Of a stretch of DNA of 64,000 nt, positions 45,726 through 54,481 are shown in pieces. The stretch's first letter is position 1, and each line of letters begins with the position of its first letter. This stretch comes from Bailinhaonella thermotolerans. GTDB taxonomy: Bacteria; Actinomycetota; Actinomycetes; Streptosporangiales; Streptosporangiaceae. The stretch spans positions 186,001 to 250,000 of the forward strand of contig NZ_QZEY01000009.1 in NCBI RefSeq assembly GCF_003594875.1, given 5' to 3'. The notes beneath the pieces were generated by a model. That model saw nothing but the letters and a program-made list of their open reading frames with translations. It was not told the DNA's origin and ran no database searches. Position numbers and translations under genes: made by a program.

Positions 45726-47492
45726 ATGCGCACACAGGTCACCGGGGGAAGGCCCCTGCGCGGGTTCCTCGCCGCCGCGGCGAGCACCGTCCTGGCCCTC
45801 ACCTGCACTCCGGCCGTCGCCGCGACCCGGTCCGGCGACGCCGCCATCCCGTACGGCCACGCCGCGATCCCGTACGGCCACGCCGCGGCCCGGGCCGGGG
45901 CCGTACGCCCCGGGGATGGGGCCGCGCGCGCGGAGAAGGACCCGCTCGGCTTCGGGCCGGTGCGGATCGCGCCCCGGCCCGGCGACGCCCGTCTCGGCGA
46001 CGCCCGCCTCGGTGGCCTCCCGCTCGGTGCCCTCCCGCTCGGTGGCCTCCCGCTCGGCGGCTCCCGGCTCGCGGAGCGGGGGCCGGAGCGGGCGGCGGAG
46101 GGCGCCCGGCGCCGCGCGGCGGGCTCCCACCGCGTCGTACGGCTGGCGCCCGGCGTGCTCCTCGGGCGGATCGGCGGCGGCAGCCCGCCGGCCGCCGACG
46201 TCTACACGGTCGTGCTGCACTTCGACGGGCGCGGGCGGCTGTTCGGCCGGGAGGACGCGGCGGACCACCTGGTGGGGCAGCTCGCCCGGCACGGCGTTCC
46301 CGCGATCAGGGAGGACGTCGTGGTCCCCCGCCTGCGGCCCGGGGGCCCGCGCCGCGTCCTCGGCCAGACCGTGCGGGTGGGGCGGTTCGCCGGCCGGGCC
46401 GAGGCCGGCCGGGAGGCGGCCCGCCTGGAGCGGCTGCGCTGGATCGACGAGGACGGCACGCCGCGCGGCGGCTTCCCGGTCTCCGTGGTCGAGACCTCGA
46501 CCCTGGGGCGGTGGACGCCCGGCCCCTGGCGGGTCCGCTACCTGCGGGTGGACCCGCGCCACGCGGTCGTGCGGACCACGTCGGGCCGTACCCTGGCGGA
46601 CGCCGAGACCGTGCGCGAGATGGCCCCGATGGCGACGGCGGCGATCAACGGCGGCTTCTTCCGGATCGGCACCGACACCCCCGGCGACCCGGCGGGGGTG
46701 TACGTCCAGGAGGGCCGCCTGCTGAGCGAGACCCGGGACGGCTCGGACCCCGCACTCGTGATCACGGGGGGCCGGGCGCGCGTCACCGACCTGACCACCC
46801 GCCAGCGTGTGAGCGCCGGCCGCGCCTGGCGCGCGATCACCGGCGTCAACCGCGCGAACGACGGCGACGACCTCATCCTCTTCACCCCCGAGTACGGCGC
46901 GCGGCTCCCCCGCGTGGACGGCGTCGAGGCCGAACTGGCCGAGGACGGCACGGTGCTGAGCGTGCGCGAGCGGGAGTCCGGGTCCGCGCCGGGCGACCCG
47001 CCGGAGCGGGGCAGCGTGCTCCAGGGCACCGGCCGCGCCGCCGCCTGGCTGCGCGCCCACGCCCAGCTCGGCCGCCGCCTGCGCGTCTCCACGCTGATCA
47101 TCGACCAGCGCACCGGCCGGGCCATCCGGCCCGACTACGCCACGGCGGGCAACGTGGCGATCCTGCGCCGCGGCGAGGTCCGCATCTCCCCGCGCGACCT
47201 GGGCCGCAAGGGCACCTTCACGCAGATCGTCCGCCGCCACCCGCGGACCCTGGCCGGCGTGGACGCCCGGGGCAACCTCCTGCTGGCGGCGGTGGACGGC
47301 CGGAGCCCCCGGTGGAGCGCCGGCATGACGCTCCCCGAGGCGGCCCGCCTCATGCGCGGCCTCGGCGCGCGCGAGGCGATCAACCTGGACGGCGGCGGGT
47401 CCACCACCCTCACCGCGCGCGGCGAGATCGTGAACCGGCCCGCCGCCCCGGCGGGCGGCCGGCCCGTGAGCGACGCGGTGACCGTCAACTGA
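45726..47492 (+). CDS. Secreted phosphodiester glycosidase (NAGPA) family protein
   Basis: 588 aa with a signal peptide (RGFLAAAASTVLALTCTPAVA). The NAGPA domain (residues 250-585) contains AAINGGFFRIGTDTPGDPAG, TLIIDQRTGRAI and the terminal NLDGGGSTTLTA, typical of phosphodiester glycosidase/exopolysaccharide-modifying proteins. Two IPYGHAA units from a 21-bp tandem repeat, and GDARLG/LPLGGL runs, lie after the signal peptide. It probably acts on envelope glycan phosphodiesters outside the cell. GAAGGGGGAG precedes the ATG. Strong terminator follows. Confidence 0.88.
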   Translation: MRTQVTGGRPLRGFLAAAASTVLALTCTPAVAATRSGDAAIPYGHAAIPYGHAAARAGAVRPGDGAARAEKDPLGFGPVRIAPRPGDARLGDARLGGLPLGALPLGGLPLGGSRLAERGPERAAEGARRRAAGSHRVVRLAPGVLLGRIGGGSPPAADVYTVVLHFDGRGRLFGREDAADHLVGQLARHGVPAIREDVVVPRLRPGGPRRVLGQTVRVGRFAGRAEAGREAARLERLRWIDEDGTPRGGFPVSVVETSTLGRWTPGPWRVRYLRVDPRHAVVRTTSGRTLADAETVREMAPMATAAINGGFFRIGTDTPGDPAGVYVQEGRLLSETRDGSDPALVITGGRARVTDLTTRQRVSAGRAWRAITGVNRANDGDDLILFTPEYGARLPRVDGVEAELAEDGTVLSVRERESGSAPGDPPERGSVLQGTGRAAAWLRAHAQLGRRLRVSTLIIDQRTGRAIRPDYATAGNVAILRRGEVRISPRDLGRKGTFTQIVRRHPRTLAGVDARGNLLLAAVDGRSPRWSAGMTLPEAARLMRGLGAREAINLDGGGSTTLTARGEIVNRPAAPAGGRPVSDAVTVN

Positions 47493-47495
47493 CGC

Positions 47496-47526
47496 CGACG
47501 AGCCCGGCGCGGGGCCGGGCTCGTCG
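47496..47526. terminator. 13-bp perfect hairpin terminator
   Basis: CGACGAGCCCGGC (47496-47508) pairs with GCCGGGCTCGTCG (47514-47526), loop GCGGG, just after the NAGPA stop. Confidence 0.82.
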
Positions 47527-47662
47527 TCGCGCAATCACCGGGACCGCGAGGTCGTGCACGTCAGCCGCGATTGCCACTCCGTGGCCCGCGGCGTCGGCCG
47601 CCGCCGGGCGGGGCGGGGCGTCGGCGGCGGGTTCTCGCAGCGCTTGGCCGCCGGCGAGGGCG

Positions 47663-48553
47663 TCATTGCCCGGGACGGCCGTAGTCCGGCCGGTCGGAGC
47701 CGGGGTCGGGCGCGCCGCGCTGAGTCCGCCCGGGCTCGGGGTCGCGGTCCACGTCGATGTGCTCGCGCCGGACCTTGCCGTGGACGGTCTCCTCGGTCGG
47801 GACGTCCTTACGGCGTACGCTGACCCGCTCCACCGGGACCTGCTCGGTGGAGACCACCGGGCGCTCCTCGTAGAGCGTGATCTCCGCCTCGTCCTCGCCC
47901 AGGTCGCGCGTCTGGTCGGGACGGCCGTCCTCGATGCGGTGCCGTTCCACGACCGCTTCCTGGTGCGTGAGCTGGACCTTGCGGTCCGCTTCCTCGGTCT
48001 CCACCCACTTCCGCAGGCGGACGTGGCCGGCCTCCTGGCGTTCCTTGCCGACGCGCAGGCGCTCCTCCGCCGCCGTCATGGCCGCCTCGTCCTGGACGCG
48101 GCCGGTGGGCGCCTGCCCCCGCGACCGCTGGTCGGGACCGCCCGGCGCCGCGTGCCGGCCCGGGCCTCCCGCGCCCGCGCCCGCGGTCTCCCGGGACGTG
48201 GTGCCCGTGCCGGGCATGCCCGGCTGCGTCGGGACCTGCGCCTGGGAGATGCCGTAGTGGCGGTAGAGGTTCGCCTCCTCCTGCTCGGAGAGGCGTTCGT
48301 CGGCCTCCACGTTCGGCGCGTCCTTGACCTTGTTCTTGGTGTACGGCACGTGCAGCTCGTTGCCCGCGCGCCGGGCCTGGGCCAGCGGGACGAAGCTCTC
48401 CCGCTTGCCGAACATGCCGGTGCGCACCGTCACCCACTCCGGACGGCCCGTGCTGTCGTCCAGGTAGACCTGTCCGATCGCGCCGATCCGCTCCCCGTCC
48501 GAGCCGATCACATCACTGCCGATCAGCTCCTGAACCTGGCTCTCCGTGGTCAT
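47663..48553 (-). CDS. PRC-barrel and DUF2382 stress-response protein
   Basis: 296 aa. PRC-barrel at residues 5-95 (VQELIGSDVIGSDGERIGAIGQVYLDDSTGRPEWVTVRTG); a Gln/Gly-rich linker; and DUF2382 at about 165-280 (LRVGKERQEAGHVRLRKWVETEEADRKVQLTHQEAVVERHRI, EEITLYEERPVVSTEQVPVERVSV). The architecture matches YsnF-like proteins linked to desiccation or oxidative stress. ATG 48553 chosen. The 130 bp between its stop and the NAGPA terminator contain no gene. Confidence 0.9.
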   Translation of the reverse strand: MTTESQVQELIGSDVIGSDGERIGAIGQVYLDDSTGRPEWVTVRTGMFGKRESFVPLAQARRAGNELHVPYTKNKVKDAPNVEADERLSEQEEANLYRHYGISQAQVPTQPGMPGTGTTSRETAGAGAGGPGRHAAPGGPDQRSRGQAPTGRVQDEAAMTAAEERLRVGKERQEAGHVRLRKWVETEEADRKVQLTHQEAVVERHRIEDGRPDQTRDLGEDEAEITLYEERPVVSTEQVPVERVSVRRKDVPTEETVHGKVRREHIDVDRDPEPGRTQRGAPDPGSDRPDYGRPGQ

Positions 48554-48625
48554 GCGAGGCCCCCCGTAAGTCGTCAGCCCCCGCCGGCTCCCCCGGCCGG
48601 CGGGCATCACCTCACGTCCGGCCGA

Positions 48626-48844
48626 CTACCCGGACGCGAGGGGGTGAAACGGTGCCCGATCCGCACCAGTCCGCACATGAGCGAATCCATTACCCATTCG
48701 GGGCGGAACCGGCGTACGGCGGCGCGGCCTGGGCGTACGCCAGAAGGCGTTGGGCTGCCAGTCGAGGCCGTCGCGGCTGTCGCTGCCGAACAGGGGGCCG
48801 AGGACGGCCAGGGCGACGAGGACGGCGAGAACGATCCAGAGCAT
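48626..48844 (-). CDS. Small single-TM hypothetical protein
   Basis: 72 aa: MLWIVLAVLVALAVLGPLFG helix followed by DSRDGLDWQPNAFWRTPRPRRR. The FG-DSRDG-DW pattern recurs in short actinobacterial membrane proteins of unknown function. A clear AAGGAG lies 5 bases before the ATG. It is upstream of the PRC-barrel gene in the same direction and divergent from LysR. Confidence 0.75.
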   Translation of the reverse strand: MLWIVLAVLVALAVLGPLFGSDSRDGLDWQPNAFWRTPRPRRRTPVPPRMGNGFAHVRTGADRAPFHPLASG

Positions 48845-48998
48845 GGGATCTCCTTCAAGAAACCGTGATGAGCGTGTGGGATCCCGCGGGTGCCGCGTGC
48901 GGTGCGGGTGGCCGCCGGCGGCACTTCCAGTGTCAGCGACCCGGACTGTTCACGTCCATCGAGACATTCTTGGGTGAACCCATTAGAGAATCTGAAAC

Positions 48999-49973
48999 AT
49001 GCTGGATCTGCACCGCCTCCAGGTGCTGCGCGAGTTACGTGAGCGCGGCACCGTCAGCGCCGTCGCCGACGCGCTCGGCTACACCGCCTCCGCCGTCTCA
49101 CAGCAGCTCGCCCGGCTCCAGCGGGAGGTGGGAGTGCCGCTGCACGAGCGCGTGGGCCGGCGGATACGGCTCACGCCCGCGGGCGAGGTCCTCGCGGCGC
49201 ACGCGGACACGCTGCTCGCCCAGGCCGAGCTGGCCGCCGAGGAGACCGTCGCGGCGAGCGGCCGCGTGCACGGCCACGTGCGGATCATGGGGTACCAGAC
49301 CTCGATCCTGCACGTGATCATCCCGTCGCTGGGACCGCTGGCCGAGCGGTATCCGGAGCTGGACATCGAGGTCGTGGACGACGAGTCCGACTCGGGCATC
49401 CACGCGCTCGCGCTGGGCGAGGTGGACCTGCTGGTGTTCAACGAGTACGAGATGCTGCCCATGGTGCGCCCGCCCGGGCTGGAGGCCGAGACGCTGCTGT
49501 ACGAGCCGGTCTGGCTGGCCATCCCCGCCGCCCACCCGCTCGCGGCGACGACCGGGCCCGTGTCGCTGTCGGCGCTGGCGGAGGAGTCGTGGGTCTGCGG
49601 CTCTCCCGGGACCCGCCACCGTGAGCTGGTCATCCGCGCGTGCACCGAGCTGGGCGGGTTCGACCCGCGCATCCGGTACGAGACGAACGACCTGTACGTC
49701 CTGATAGACCTGGTCATCAACGGCCGGGCGGTGGCGTTCATGGCCGACCTCGTCGCGGCGCGGGCCCTGCCCGGCATGGCGCTGCTCAAGGTCACCGACT
49801 TCGACCAGCGCCGCCGCATGTGCGTCTGGACCCGGCAGGGCGCGGCGCAGCGCCCGACGGTGGCGGCGGTGCTCGCGGCGTTCCGCGAGGCCACGGCCGA
49901 GGTGGTGCGCGCCCGCCCGCTGTGCGAGCGTCCCCCGGCGGGCGGCGCGGGCGGCGATCAGATGCGGCGGTAG
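48999..49973 (+). CDS. LysR family transcriptional regulator
   Basis: 324 aa. N-terminal wHTH is LHRLQVLRELRERGTVSAVADALGYTASAVSQQLARLQREVG. The effector-binding domain follows (VRIMGYQTSILHVIIPSLGPLAERYPELDIEVVDD, DLLVFNEYEMLP). A small palindrome TGGGTGAACCCA at 48971-48982 lies about 17-28 bp upstream and could be an autoregulatory site. No obvious dedicated target; nearest divergent gene is the small TM protein. Its 3' end overlaps the convergent glycosylase gene by 16 bp. Confidence 0.93.
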   Translation: MLDLHRLQVLRELRERGTVSAVADALGYTASAVSQQLARLQREVGVPLHERVGRRIRLTPAGEVLAAHADTLLAQAELAAEETVAASGRVHGHVRIMGYQTSILHVIIPSLGPLAERYPELDIEVVDDESDSGIHALALGEVDLLVFNEYEMLPMVRPPGLEAETLLYEPVWLAIPAAHPLAATTGPVSLSALAEESWVCGSPGTRHRELVIRACTELGGFDPRIRYETNDLYVLIDLVINGRAVAFMADLVAARALPGMALLKVTDFDQRRRMCVWTRQGAAQRPTVAAVLAAFREATAEVVRARPLCERPPAGGAGGDQMRR

Positions 49974-50884
49974 TCGCGGGCGGCCATGCGGGGGCCGCGC
50001 GCCGGAGGACGCGCGCCGGTCAGCGCGATCAGCCGCGCCGCCCGGTGGCGGTGCCCGGCGTACGGCGCGAGCAGCCGCAGCATCTCCGCGTCGTCCGCCT
50101 TCCGCCCGGTCAGGGCCCAGCCCACGATCGACGGCAGGTGGTAGTCGCCCACCGACACCGCGTCGGGGTCCCCCAGCGCCCGCTGCCGCGTCTCGGCCGA
50201 GGTCCACACCCCGATCCCGGGCAGGGACCGCAGCATCCGGTCGAGCGTCGCCGAGTCCGGGGCCGCCTCCAGCCGGTCCGCCACCCGCGCCGCGGTGATG
50301 ATCGTGCGGGCGCGCACGGCCTCGGCCCCGGCGCGGTGCCACTCCCAGGACGGGATCGCGATCCACGCCCGCGGCGGCGGCACCACGTACAGCCCCTCGG
50401 GCCCCGGCCCCGGCGCGGGCGTGCCGTACCGGCGGACGAGGTAGCGCCAGGCCCGCCACGCCTCCCGGCCCACCACCTTCTGCTCCAGGATCGCGGGGGC
50501 CAGTGCCTCGAACACCCGCCCGCTCCGGCTCAGCCGCAGCCCCGGCCGCCGCCGGTGCGCCTCCCGGACCGGCCCGTCCACGGGCTCGAACCCCGCCAGG
50601 TCGTCCTCGGCCCCCAGCAGCGCGGGCATCGTCTCCAGCAGCCACTCGGCCCCCGGCCCCCACGCCCGCCCGTGCACGCGGCCCTCGGACGGGTGGACGG
50701 AGAGGCGCAGCGTGCCCGGGCCGCACGGCGTGAGCGAGGCGCGCCAGAGCGCCCCGTCGGGCGTGGAACCCCAGGTGGGGTCGCCGCCGCCGTGCCGGTG
50801 CGGGTCGAGGGTCAGCGCCACGTCCAGCGGCCCGCCGGGCCGCCAGTCGCGCGCGCGGCCCGCCGTGGCGGCCTGGGGCGTCAC
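49958..50884 (-). CDS. AlkA-type DNA-3-methyladenine glycosylase (HhH-GPD)
   Basis: 308 aa. An N-terminal AlkA-like beta domain and the HhH-GPD core: LEQKVVGREAWRAWRYLVRRYG, the helix-hairpin-helix LRSLPGIGVWTSAETRQRALGDPDA and the catalytic Asp of VSVGDYHLP. It excises alkylated bases in base excision repair. GTG 50884 chosen; it overlaps the stop of the small TM gene upstream (GTGA). Confidence 0.9.
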   Translation of the reverse strand: MTPQAATAGRARDWRPGGPLDVALTLDPHRHGGGDPTWGSTPDGALWRASLTPCGPGTLRLSVHPSEGRVHGRAWGPGAEWLLETMPALLGAEDDLAGFEPVDGPVREAHRRRPGLRLSRSGRVFEALAPAILEQKVVGREAWRAWRYLVRRYGTPAPGPGPEGLYVVPPPRAWIAIPSWEWHRAGAEAVRARTIITAARVADRLEAAPDSATLDRMLRSLPGIGVWTSAETRQRALGDPDAVSVGDYHLPSIVGWALTGRKADDAEMLRLLAPYAGHRHRAARLIALTGARPPARGPRMAARDYRRI

Positions 50885-51033
50885 AGGTCGAGGGCGATGA
50901 GGACGGTGACGAAGACCGTCCACGCGATCGCGGCGAGCAGCGCCAGCGCCGCGCGCGAGGGACGGTGGCGGCGCGACATATGCGCCATCTGGGCGAGGGC
51001 CGCCGGGCGGGCGGCCCCGGGTAGGTCAGGCAT
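50881..51033 (-). CDS. Small membrane protein
   Basis: 50 aa: a basic N-terminus (MSRRHRPSR) and one TM helix (AALALLAAIAWTVFVTVLIALDL) at the C-terminus. It sits between the NDP-sugar synthase and glycosylase genes and overlaps the latter by 4 bp, which supports it being translated. The RBS is weak; later ATGs at 50988 and 50979 are alternatives. No family recognised. Confidence 0.55.
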   Translation of the reverse strand: MPDLPGAARPAALAQMAHMSRRHRPSRAALALLAAIAWTVFVTVLIALDL

Positions 51034-51056
51034 CGGACACCGGTACCAGTGGGGGA

Positions 51057-52178
51057 TCAGACGTCGCTGGAGAAACGGACGGAGCCCGGGGGGAGTTTCA
51101 CCTCGGGCCAGACCCGCGCCCCCGCGAGGAGCTCGTTGCGCGGCCCGACGTCCGCGCCGTCCCCGAGGACCGCGCCGCGCAGCACCGTGCCCGCGCCGAC
51201 GCGCACGCCCGCGCCGACGACGGAGTCGACGACCACGACGCCCTCCTCGATCACGGCGTCGTCGAAGATCACGCTGCCCTCGACGACCGCGCCGGGGCCG
51301 ATCACCGCGCGGCGGCCCACGACCGTGCCGCCGGACACCTTCGCGTCGGCGGCCACCGAGGCCCCCTCCAGGGCCAGGGACTCCTTCCCCGGGTCGCCCA
51401 GGTGGCCGAGCACCACGTCGCGGCTGCCCTTGACGTACGCCTCGGGGGTGCCCACGTCGAGCCAGTACGTCGAGTCGGCGTAGCCCAGCACGGTCGCGCC
51501 GCCCTCGATCAGCCCGGGGAACGTCTCGCGCTCGACCGACACGACCTGGCCGTACGGGATCTCGTCGATCACCGAGCGGCGGAAGACGTAGCAGCCGGCG
51601 TTGATCCGGTTGGTGACCGGGTTGGGGGTCTTCTCCAGGAACGCGGTGACCTTCCCGTCGCCGTCGATCGGCACGCAGCCGAACCGCGAGGGGTCCTCCA
51701 CCTCGGTCAGGTGCAGCGTCACGGCCGCGTCGCGCTCGCGGTGCAGGGCGAGCTGCGCGGCGATGTCGTGCCCGGACAGGATGTCGCCGTTCAGCACCAG
51801 CACCGGGTCGGCCGGGCCGCAGGTCAGACGCCCGGCCGCGTTGCGGATCGCGCCGCCGGTGCCCAGCGGCTCGTCCTCCGTGACGTACGACAGGGTCAGC
51901 CCGAACGCGGAGCCGTCGCCGAACGCCTCCTCGAACATGGACGCCTGGTAGCACGTGGCGAACACCACGTGGCGCACGCCGAACCGGCGGGCCCGGGTGA
52001 GCTGGTGGGCCAGGAAGGGCACGCCCGCGGTCGGGAGCAGCGGCTTGGGGGTGGTCACGGTCAGCGGGCGCAATCTCGTGCCCTGACCGCCGACCAGCAG
52101 GATCGCCTCAGCCGAGGGAGGAGCCGAAGCCGAGGCCGAGTCCGAAGCCGGCGCGGCCCCCGGAACGGGTTTGTCCAT
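51057..52178 (-). CDS. NDP-sugar synthase, mannose-1-phosphate guanylyltransferase-like
   Basis: 373 aa. Nucleotidyltransferase signature LLVGGQGTRLRPLTVTTPKPLLPTAG, metal-binding VLNGDIL, sugar loop GCVPIDGDGKVTAFLEKTPNPVTNRINAGCYVF and a C-terminal left-handed beta-helix (GGTVVGRRAVIGPGAVVEGSVIFDDAVI). It corresponds by sequence and neighbourhood to M. tuberculosis Rv3264c, reported as a GDP-mannose pyrophosphorylase. With manB in this window it would supply GDP-mannose. The N-terminus before residue 23 is low-complexity. Confidence 0.92.
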   Translation of the reverse strand: MDKPVPGAAPASDSASASAPPSAEAILLVGGQGTRLRPLTVTTPKPLLPTAGVPFLAHQLTRARRFGVRHVVFATCYQASMFEEAFGDGSAFGLTLSYVTEDEPLGTGGAIRNAAGRLTCGPADPVLVLNGDILSGHDIAAQLALHRERDAAVTLHLTEVEDPSRFGCVPIDGDGKVTAFLEKTPNPVTNRINAGCYVFRRSVIDEIPYGQVVSVERETFPGLIEGGATVLGYADSTYWLDVGTPEAYVKGSRDVVLGHLGDPGKESLALEGASVAADAKVSGGTVVGRRAVIGPGAVVEGSVIFDDAVIEEGVVVVDSVVGAGVRVGAGTVLRGAVLGDGADVGPRNELLAGARVWPEVKLPPGSVRFSSDV

Positions 52179-52189
52179 AGACGGCGAGG

Positions 52190-53338
52190 TTATCGCGTCT
52201 CGACGGCACGTAGGTAAGAGTCCATGTGCGCCTGCGCGGAGGCCGCCCAGGAGAACTCCCTGGCCCGGTGGAACCCGGCCTCCCCCAGCGCGGCGCGGCG
52301 CGCGGGGTCGTCGAGCAGCGAGCGCAGCGCGACGGCGATGCTCTGGACGTCCGGCTCGGTGTAGGCCACCGCGTCGCCGCCCACCTCGGGCAGGGAGGCG
52401 CGCTGGGTGGTGAGCACCGGGGCGCCGCAGGCCATGGCCTCCAGCACCGGCAGCCCGAAACCCTCGCCCCGCGAGGGGAACGCCACCACGAGCGCCCCGC
52501 CGAGGAACCCGGGAAGGTCGGCGTAGGGCAGGTAGCCCGGCCGGATCACCCGCACCGACCCCGACAGCGAGCCCACGGCCGCGTCCACCTGGTCGTCCCA
52601 GCCGCCGCCGGCCAGCACCAGCGCGGGCGGGTCGGACATGCCCTCGACCGCCGAGGCGAACCCGCGGATCAGGTTGGGCAGGTTCTTGCGCGGCTCCATG
52701 GCCCCGAGGAACGCGACGTACGGCTCGCCGTGCAGCCCGAGCCGGTGCGCGACCCGCTTGACCTCGGCCTCGCCGGGCCGCTGGAAGAGCGTGTGGTCCA
52801 CGCCGTGGTAGGCGACGTCGATCCGGGTCGGGTCGGCCGCCAGCACCCGGACCAGTTCGTCACGGGTGGCCTTGGACGGCACGATGACGCGCGCGGCGCG
52901 GCGTACGGCGGTGCGCGTGGCCGAGCGGAAGAAGCTGGCCTTGACCGCGCTGTGCTGCTCCGGCTCGGTGAACCAGGTGACGTCGTGCACGGTCACCACG
53001 GTGGGCAGGCCCGAGCGCAGCGGGATCGAGTAGTAGGGCGCGTGGATGACCTGCGCGCCGACCTGCTGGGCGAGCACCGGCACGCCCGTCTGCTCCCACG
53101 CCAGCCGGGCGGTCCGGTGCGTGATCGAGGGCGGGCCCGGCAGGATGCGCGCGTTCGGGGCGAGCCGGCCGTAGCGCTCGGCGTCCGAGCGCTGGCAGAC
53201 GACGGCGAGGTCGGCGTCGGCCTGTCCGAGCGCGGCGACGAGGCCGTCGACATATCTGATCAGCGCGCCGCGGTCGGCCGGCACGGCGGCGGCGTCGACG
53301 AGCACGCGAGGCCCCACTTGCGGATCGCTCCCCTCCAT
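52190..53338 (-). CDS. Glycosyltransferase family 4/1 (mannosyltransferase-like)
   Basis: 382 aa, GT-B fold. N-terminal acceptor domain (RVLVDAAAVPADRGALIRYVDGLVAAL, VVTVHDVTWF) and C-terminal nucleotide-sugar domain (YVAFLGAMEPRKNLPNLIRGF, VAFPSRGEGFGLPVLEAMACGAPVLTT with the EX7E pair). Similar to mannosyl- or rhamnosyltransferases of envelope glycan assembly. Lies 11 bp upstream of the NDP-sugar synthase gene, so the two form an operon. Confidence 0.92.
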   Translation of the reverse strand: MEGSDPQVGPRVLVDAAAVPADRGALIRYVDGLVAALGQADADLAVVCQRSDAERYGRLAPNARILPGPPSITHRTARLAWEQTGVPVLAQQVGAQVIHAPYYSIPLRSGLPTVVTVHDVTWFTEPEQHSAVKASFFRSATRTAVRRAARVIVPSKATRDELVRVLAADPTRIDVAYHGVDHTLFQRPGEAEVKRVAHRLGLHGEPYVAFLGAMEPRKNLPNLIRGFASAVEGMSDPPALVLAGGGWDDQVDAAVGSLSGSVRVIRPGYLPYADLPGFLGGALVVAFPSRGEGFGLPVLEAMACGAPVLTTQRASLPEVGGDAVAYTEPDVQSIAVALRSLLDDPARRAALGEAGFHRAREFSWAASAQAHMDSYLRAVETR

Positions 53339-53500
53339 GGCTCTCCCGGCCGGCCGCTCACCGGCCGGACCGGTCTCTTCGGCAACCAGCTCTTCGAGTA
53401 CCCAGTTGGTTCTGCCACTACCAGCCCACTCTATTGCGGGACCCCGCGCAATACCGGCCTATTTCTGGTGTGTTCAGGGGGCGTCCGCGCCCGCCGCGTA
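53339..53500. other. Spacer between two leftward genes with an inverted repeat
   Basis: 162 bp. ATTGCG (53433-53438) and CGCAAT (53447-53452) flank CCCG/CGGG-rich sequence, possibly a terminator for the flippase-like gene or an operator for the GT4 operon. GGCCGG runs at about 53348-53370 form a second weak stem. Confidence 0.35.
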
Positions 53501-54481
53501 TCAGTGCGGGTGAACGGCCTGATCGCCGGGAGCGGAGTCCGGGCGTCCGCCGGGCGCGTCGCCGGATCCGGGCTCCGGCAGGGCCGCCGCGCGCACGCGG
53601 CGGCGGGCCACGAGGGCGGCGATCCCGGCGGAGGCCAGGTCTCCGGCGGTGACGATCAGGCGGGAGCACAGCGCGGCGGTGAGCGCCGCCCCGGCCCCGA
53701 GCACCGGCGCGAGCGCCGCCACCATCGCCGCCTCGCGGACACCGGCGCCCGCCGGGGCCACGATCACGACGATGCCGAGGCAGAACGCCAGCGCGAACGC
53801 CCCCGCCGACAGGACGTACGCCCGCGGCCCCGCCCCGCCGAGCCCGGCGACCAGGATCCCCAGGTGCGCGCCGTACAGCAGCCAGGCGGCGAAGGCCCAC
53901 AGGAAGGCGCGGCCGATCCCGCCGAAGGTGAGGGGGCGTTCGAGGGGCTCGCGGCGGAGCAGCCGCAGGCCGAGGCCCAGGACCCCGTTGACGATGCGCG
54001 GGTGGAGGAGCACGAGCAGCGGCAGCAGCAGCCACGCGTAGCCGTACACCTGCTCGCCGGGGACCGTGACCAGGGCGAGCACGAGCCCGGTGGCGACGTA
54101 GACCGGCAGGCTGAGGAAGAACGCGGTGGCGCTGCGGGCGCGCGGGACGCCGAGGTCGCGGCCCATCTCCATCTGCGCCAGGACCGGCCACAGCGAGCCG
54201 GGGATGTACTTCCCGAGCTGGCTGACGAAGAAGACGCGGGCGGCGGGCCGCACCGGGAGCGGCGAGCCGAGGTCGGCCAGCAGCGCCCGCCAGGTCATCA
54301 TGCTCGCGGCCAGCGCGGCGAGCACGGCGGCGAGGGACCCGGCGATCACGCCCGGCGTGAGCCTGGCCAGCCCGCCGCGCACCGAGGGCCACTGGTCGGC
54401 CAGCGCGTACGCGCCGAGCGCCACCGCGGCCAGCAGGAACGCGGCCCGCAGCAGGCGCTTCAGCCCGCGCTTCCCGATCAT
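53501..54481 (-). CDS. Flippase-like membrane protein (lysylphosphatidylglycerol synthase TM family)
   Basis: 326 aa with about eight TM helices. VFFVSQLGKYIPGSLWPVLAQMEMGRD and FCLGIVVIVAPAGAGVREAAMVAAL are the conserved AglD/MprF-N motifs (PF03706). No aminoacyltransferase domain, so a lipid or lipid-linked sugar translocator is likely. ATG 54481 overlaps the methyltransferase stop (ATGA). A paralogue lies divergently at 55346. Confidence 0.9.
   Translation of the reverse strand: MIGKRGLKRLLRAAFLLAAVALGAYALADQWPSVRGGLARLTPGVIAGSLAAVLAALAASMMTWRALLADLGSPLPVRPAARVFFVSQLGKYIPGSLWPVLAQMEMGRDLGVPRARSATAFFLSLPVYVATGLVLALVTVPGEQVYGYAWLLLPLLVLLHPRIVNGVLGLGLRLLRREPLERPLTFGGIGRAFLWAFAAWLLYGAHLGILVAGLGGAGPRAYVLSAGAFALAFCLGIVVIVAPAGAGVREAAMVAALAPVLGAGAALTAALCSRLIVTAGDLASAGIAALVARRRVRAAALPEPGSGDAPGGRPDSAPGDQAVHPH

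Noticed and set aside
45692-48868. A 1058-codon open frame overlapping the NAGPA and PRC-barrel genes
   Set aside because: Arg/Pro/Gly-rich nonsense in the wrong frame; real genes on both strands are supported by motifs, RBS and terminators.
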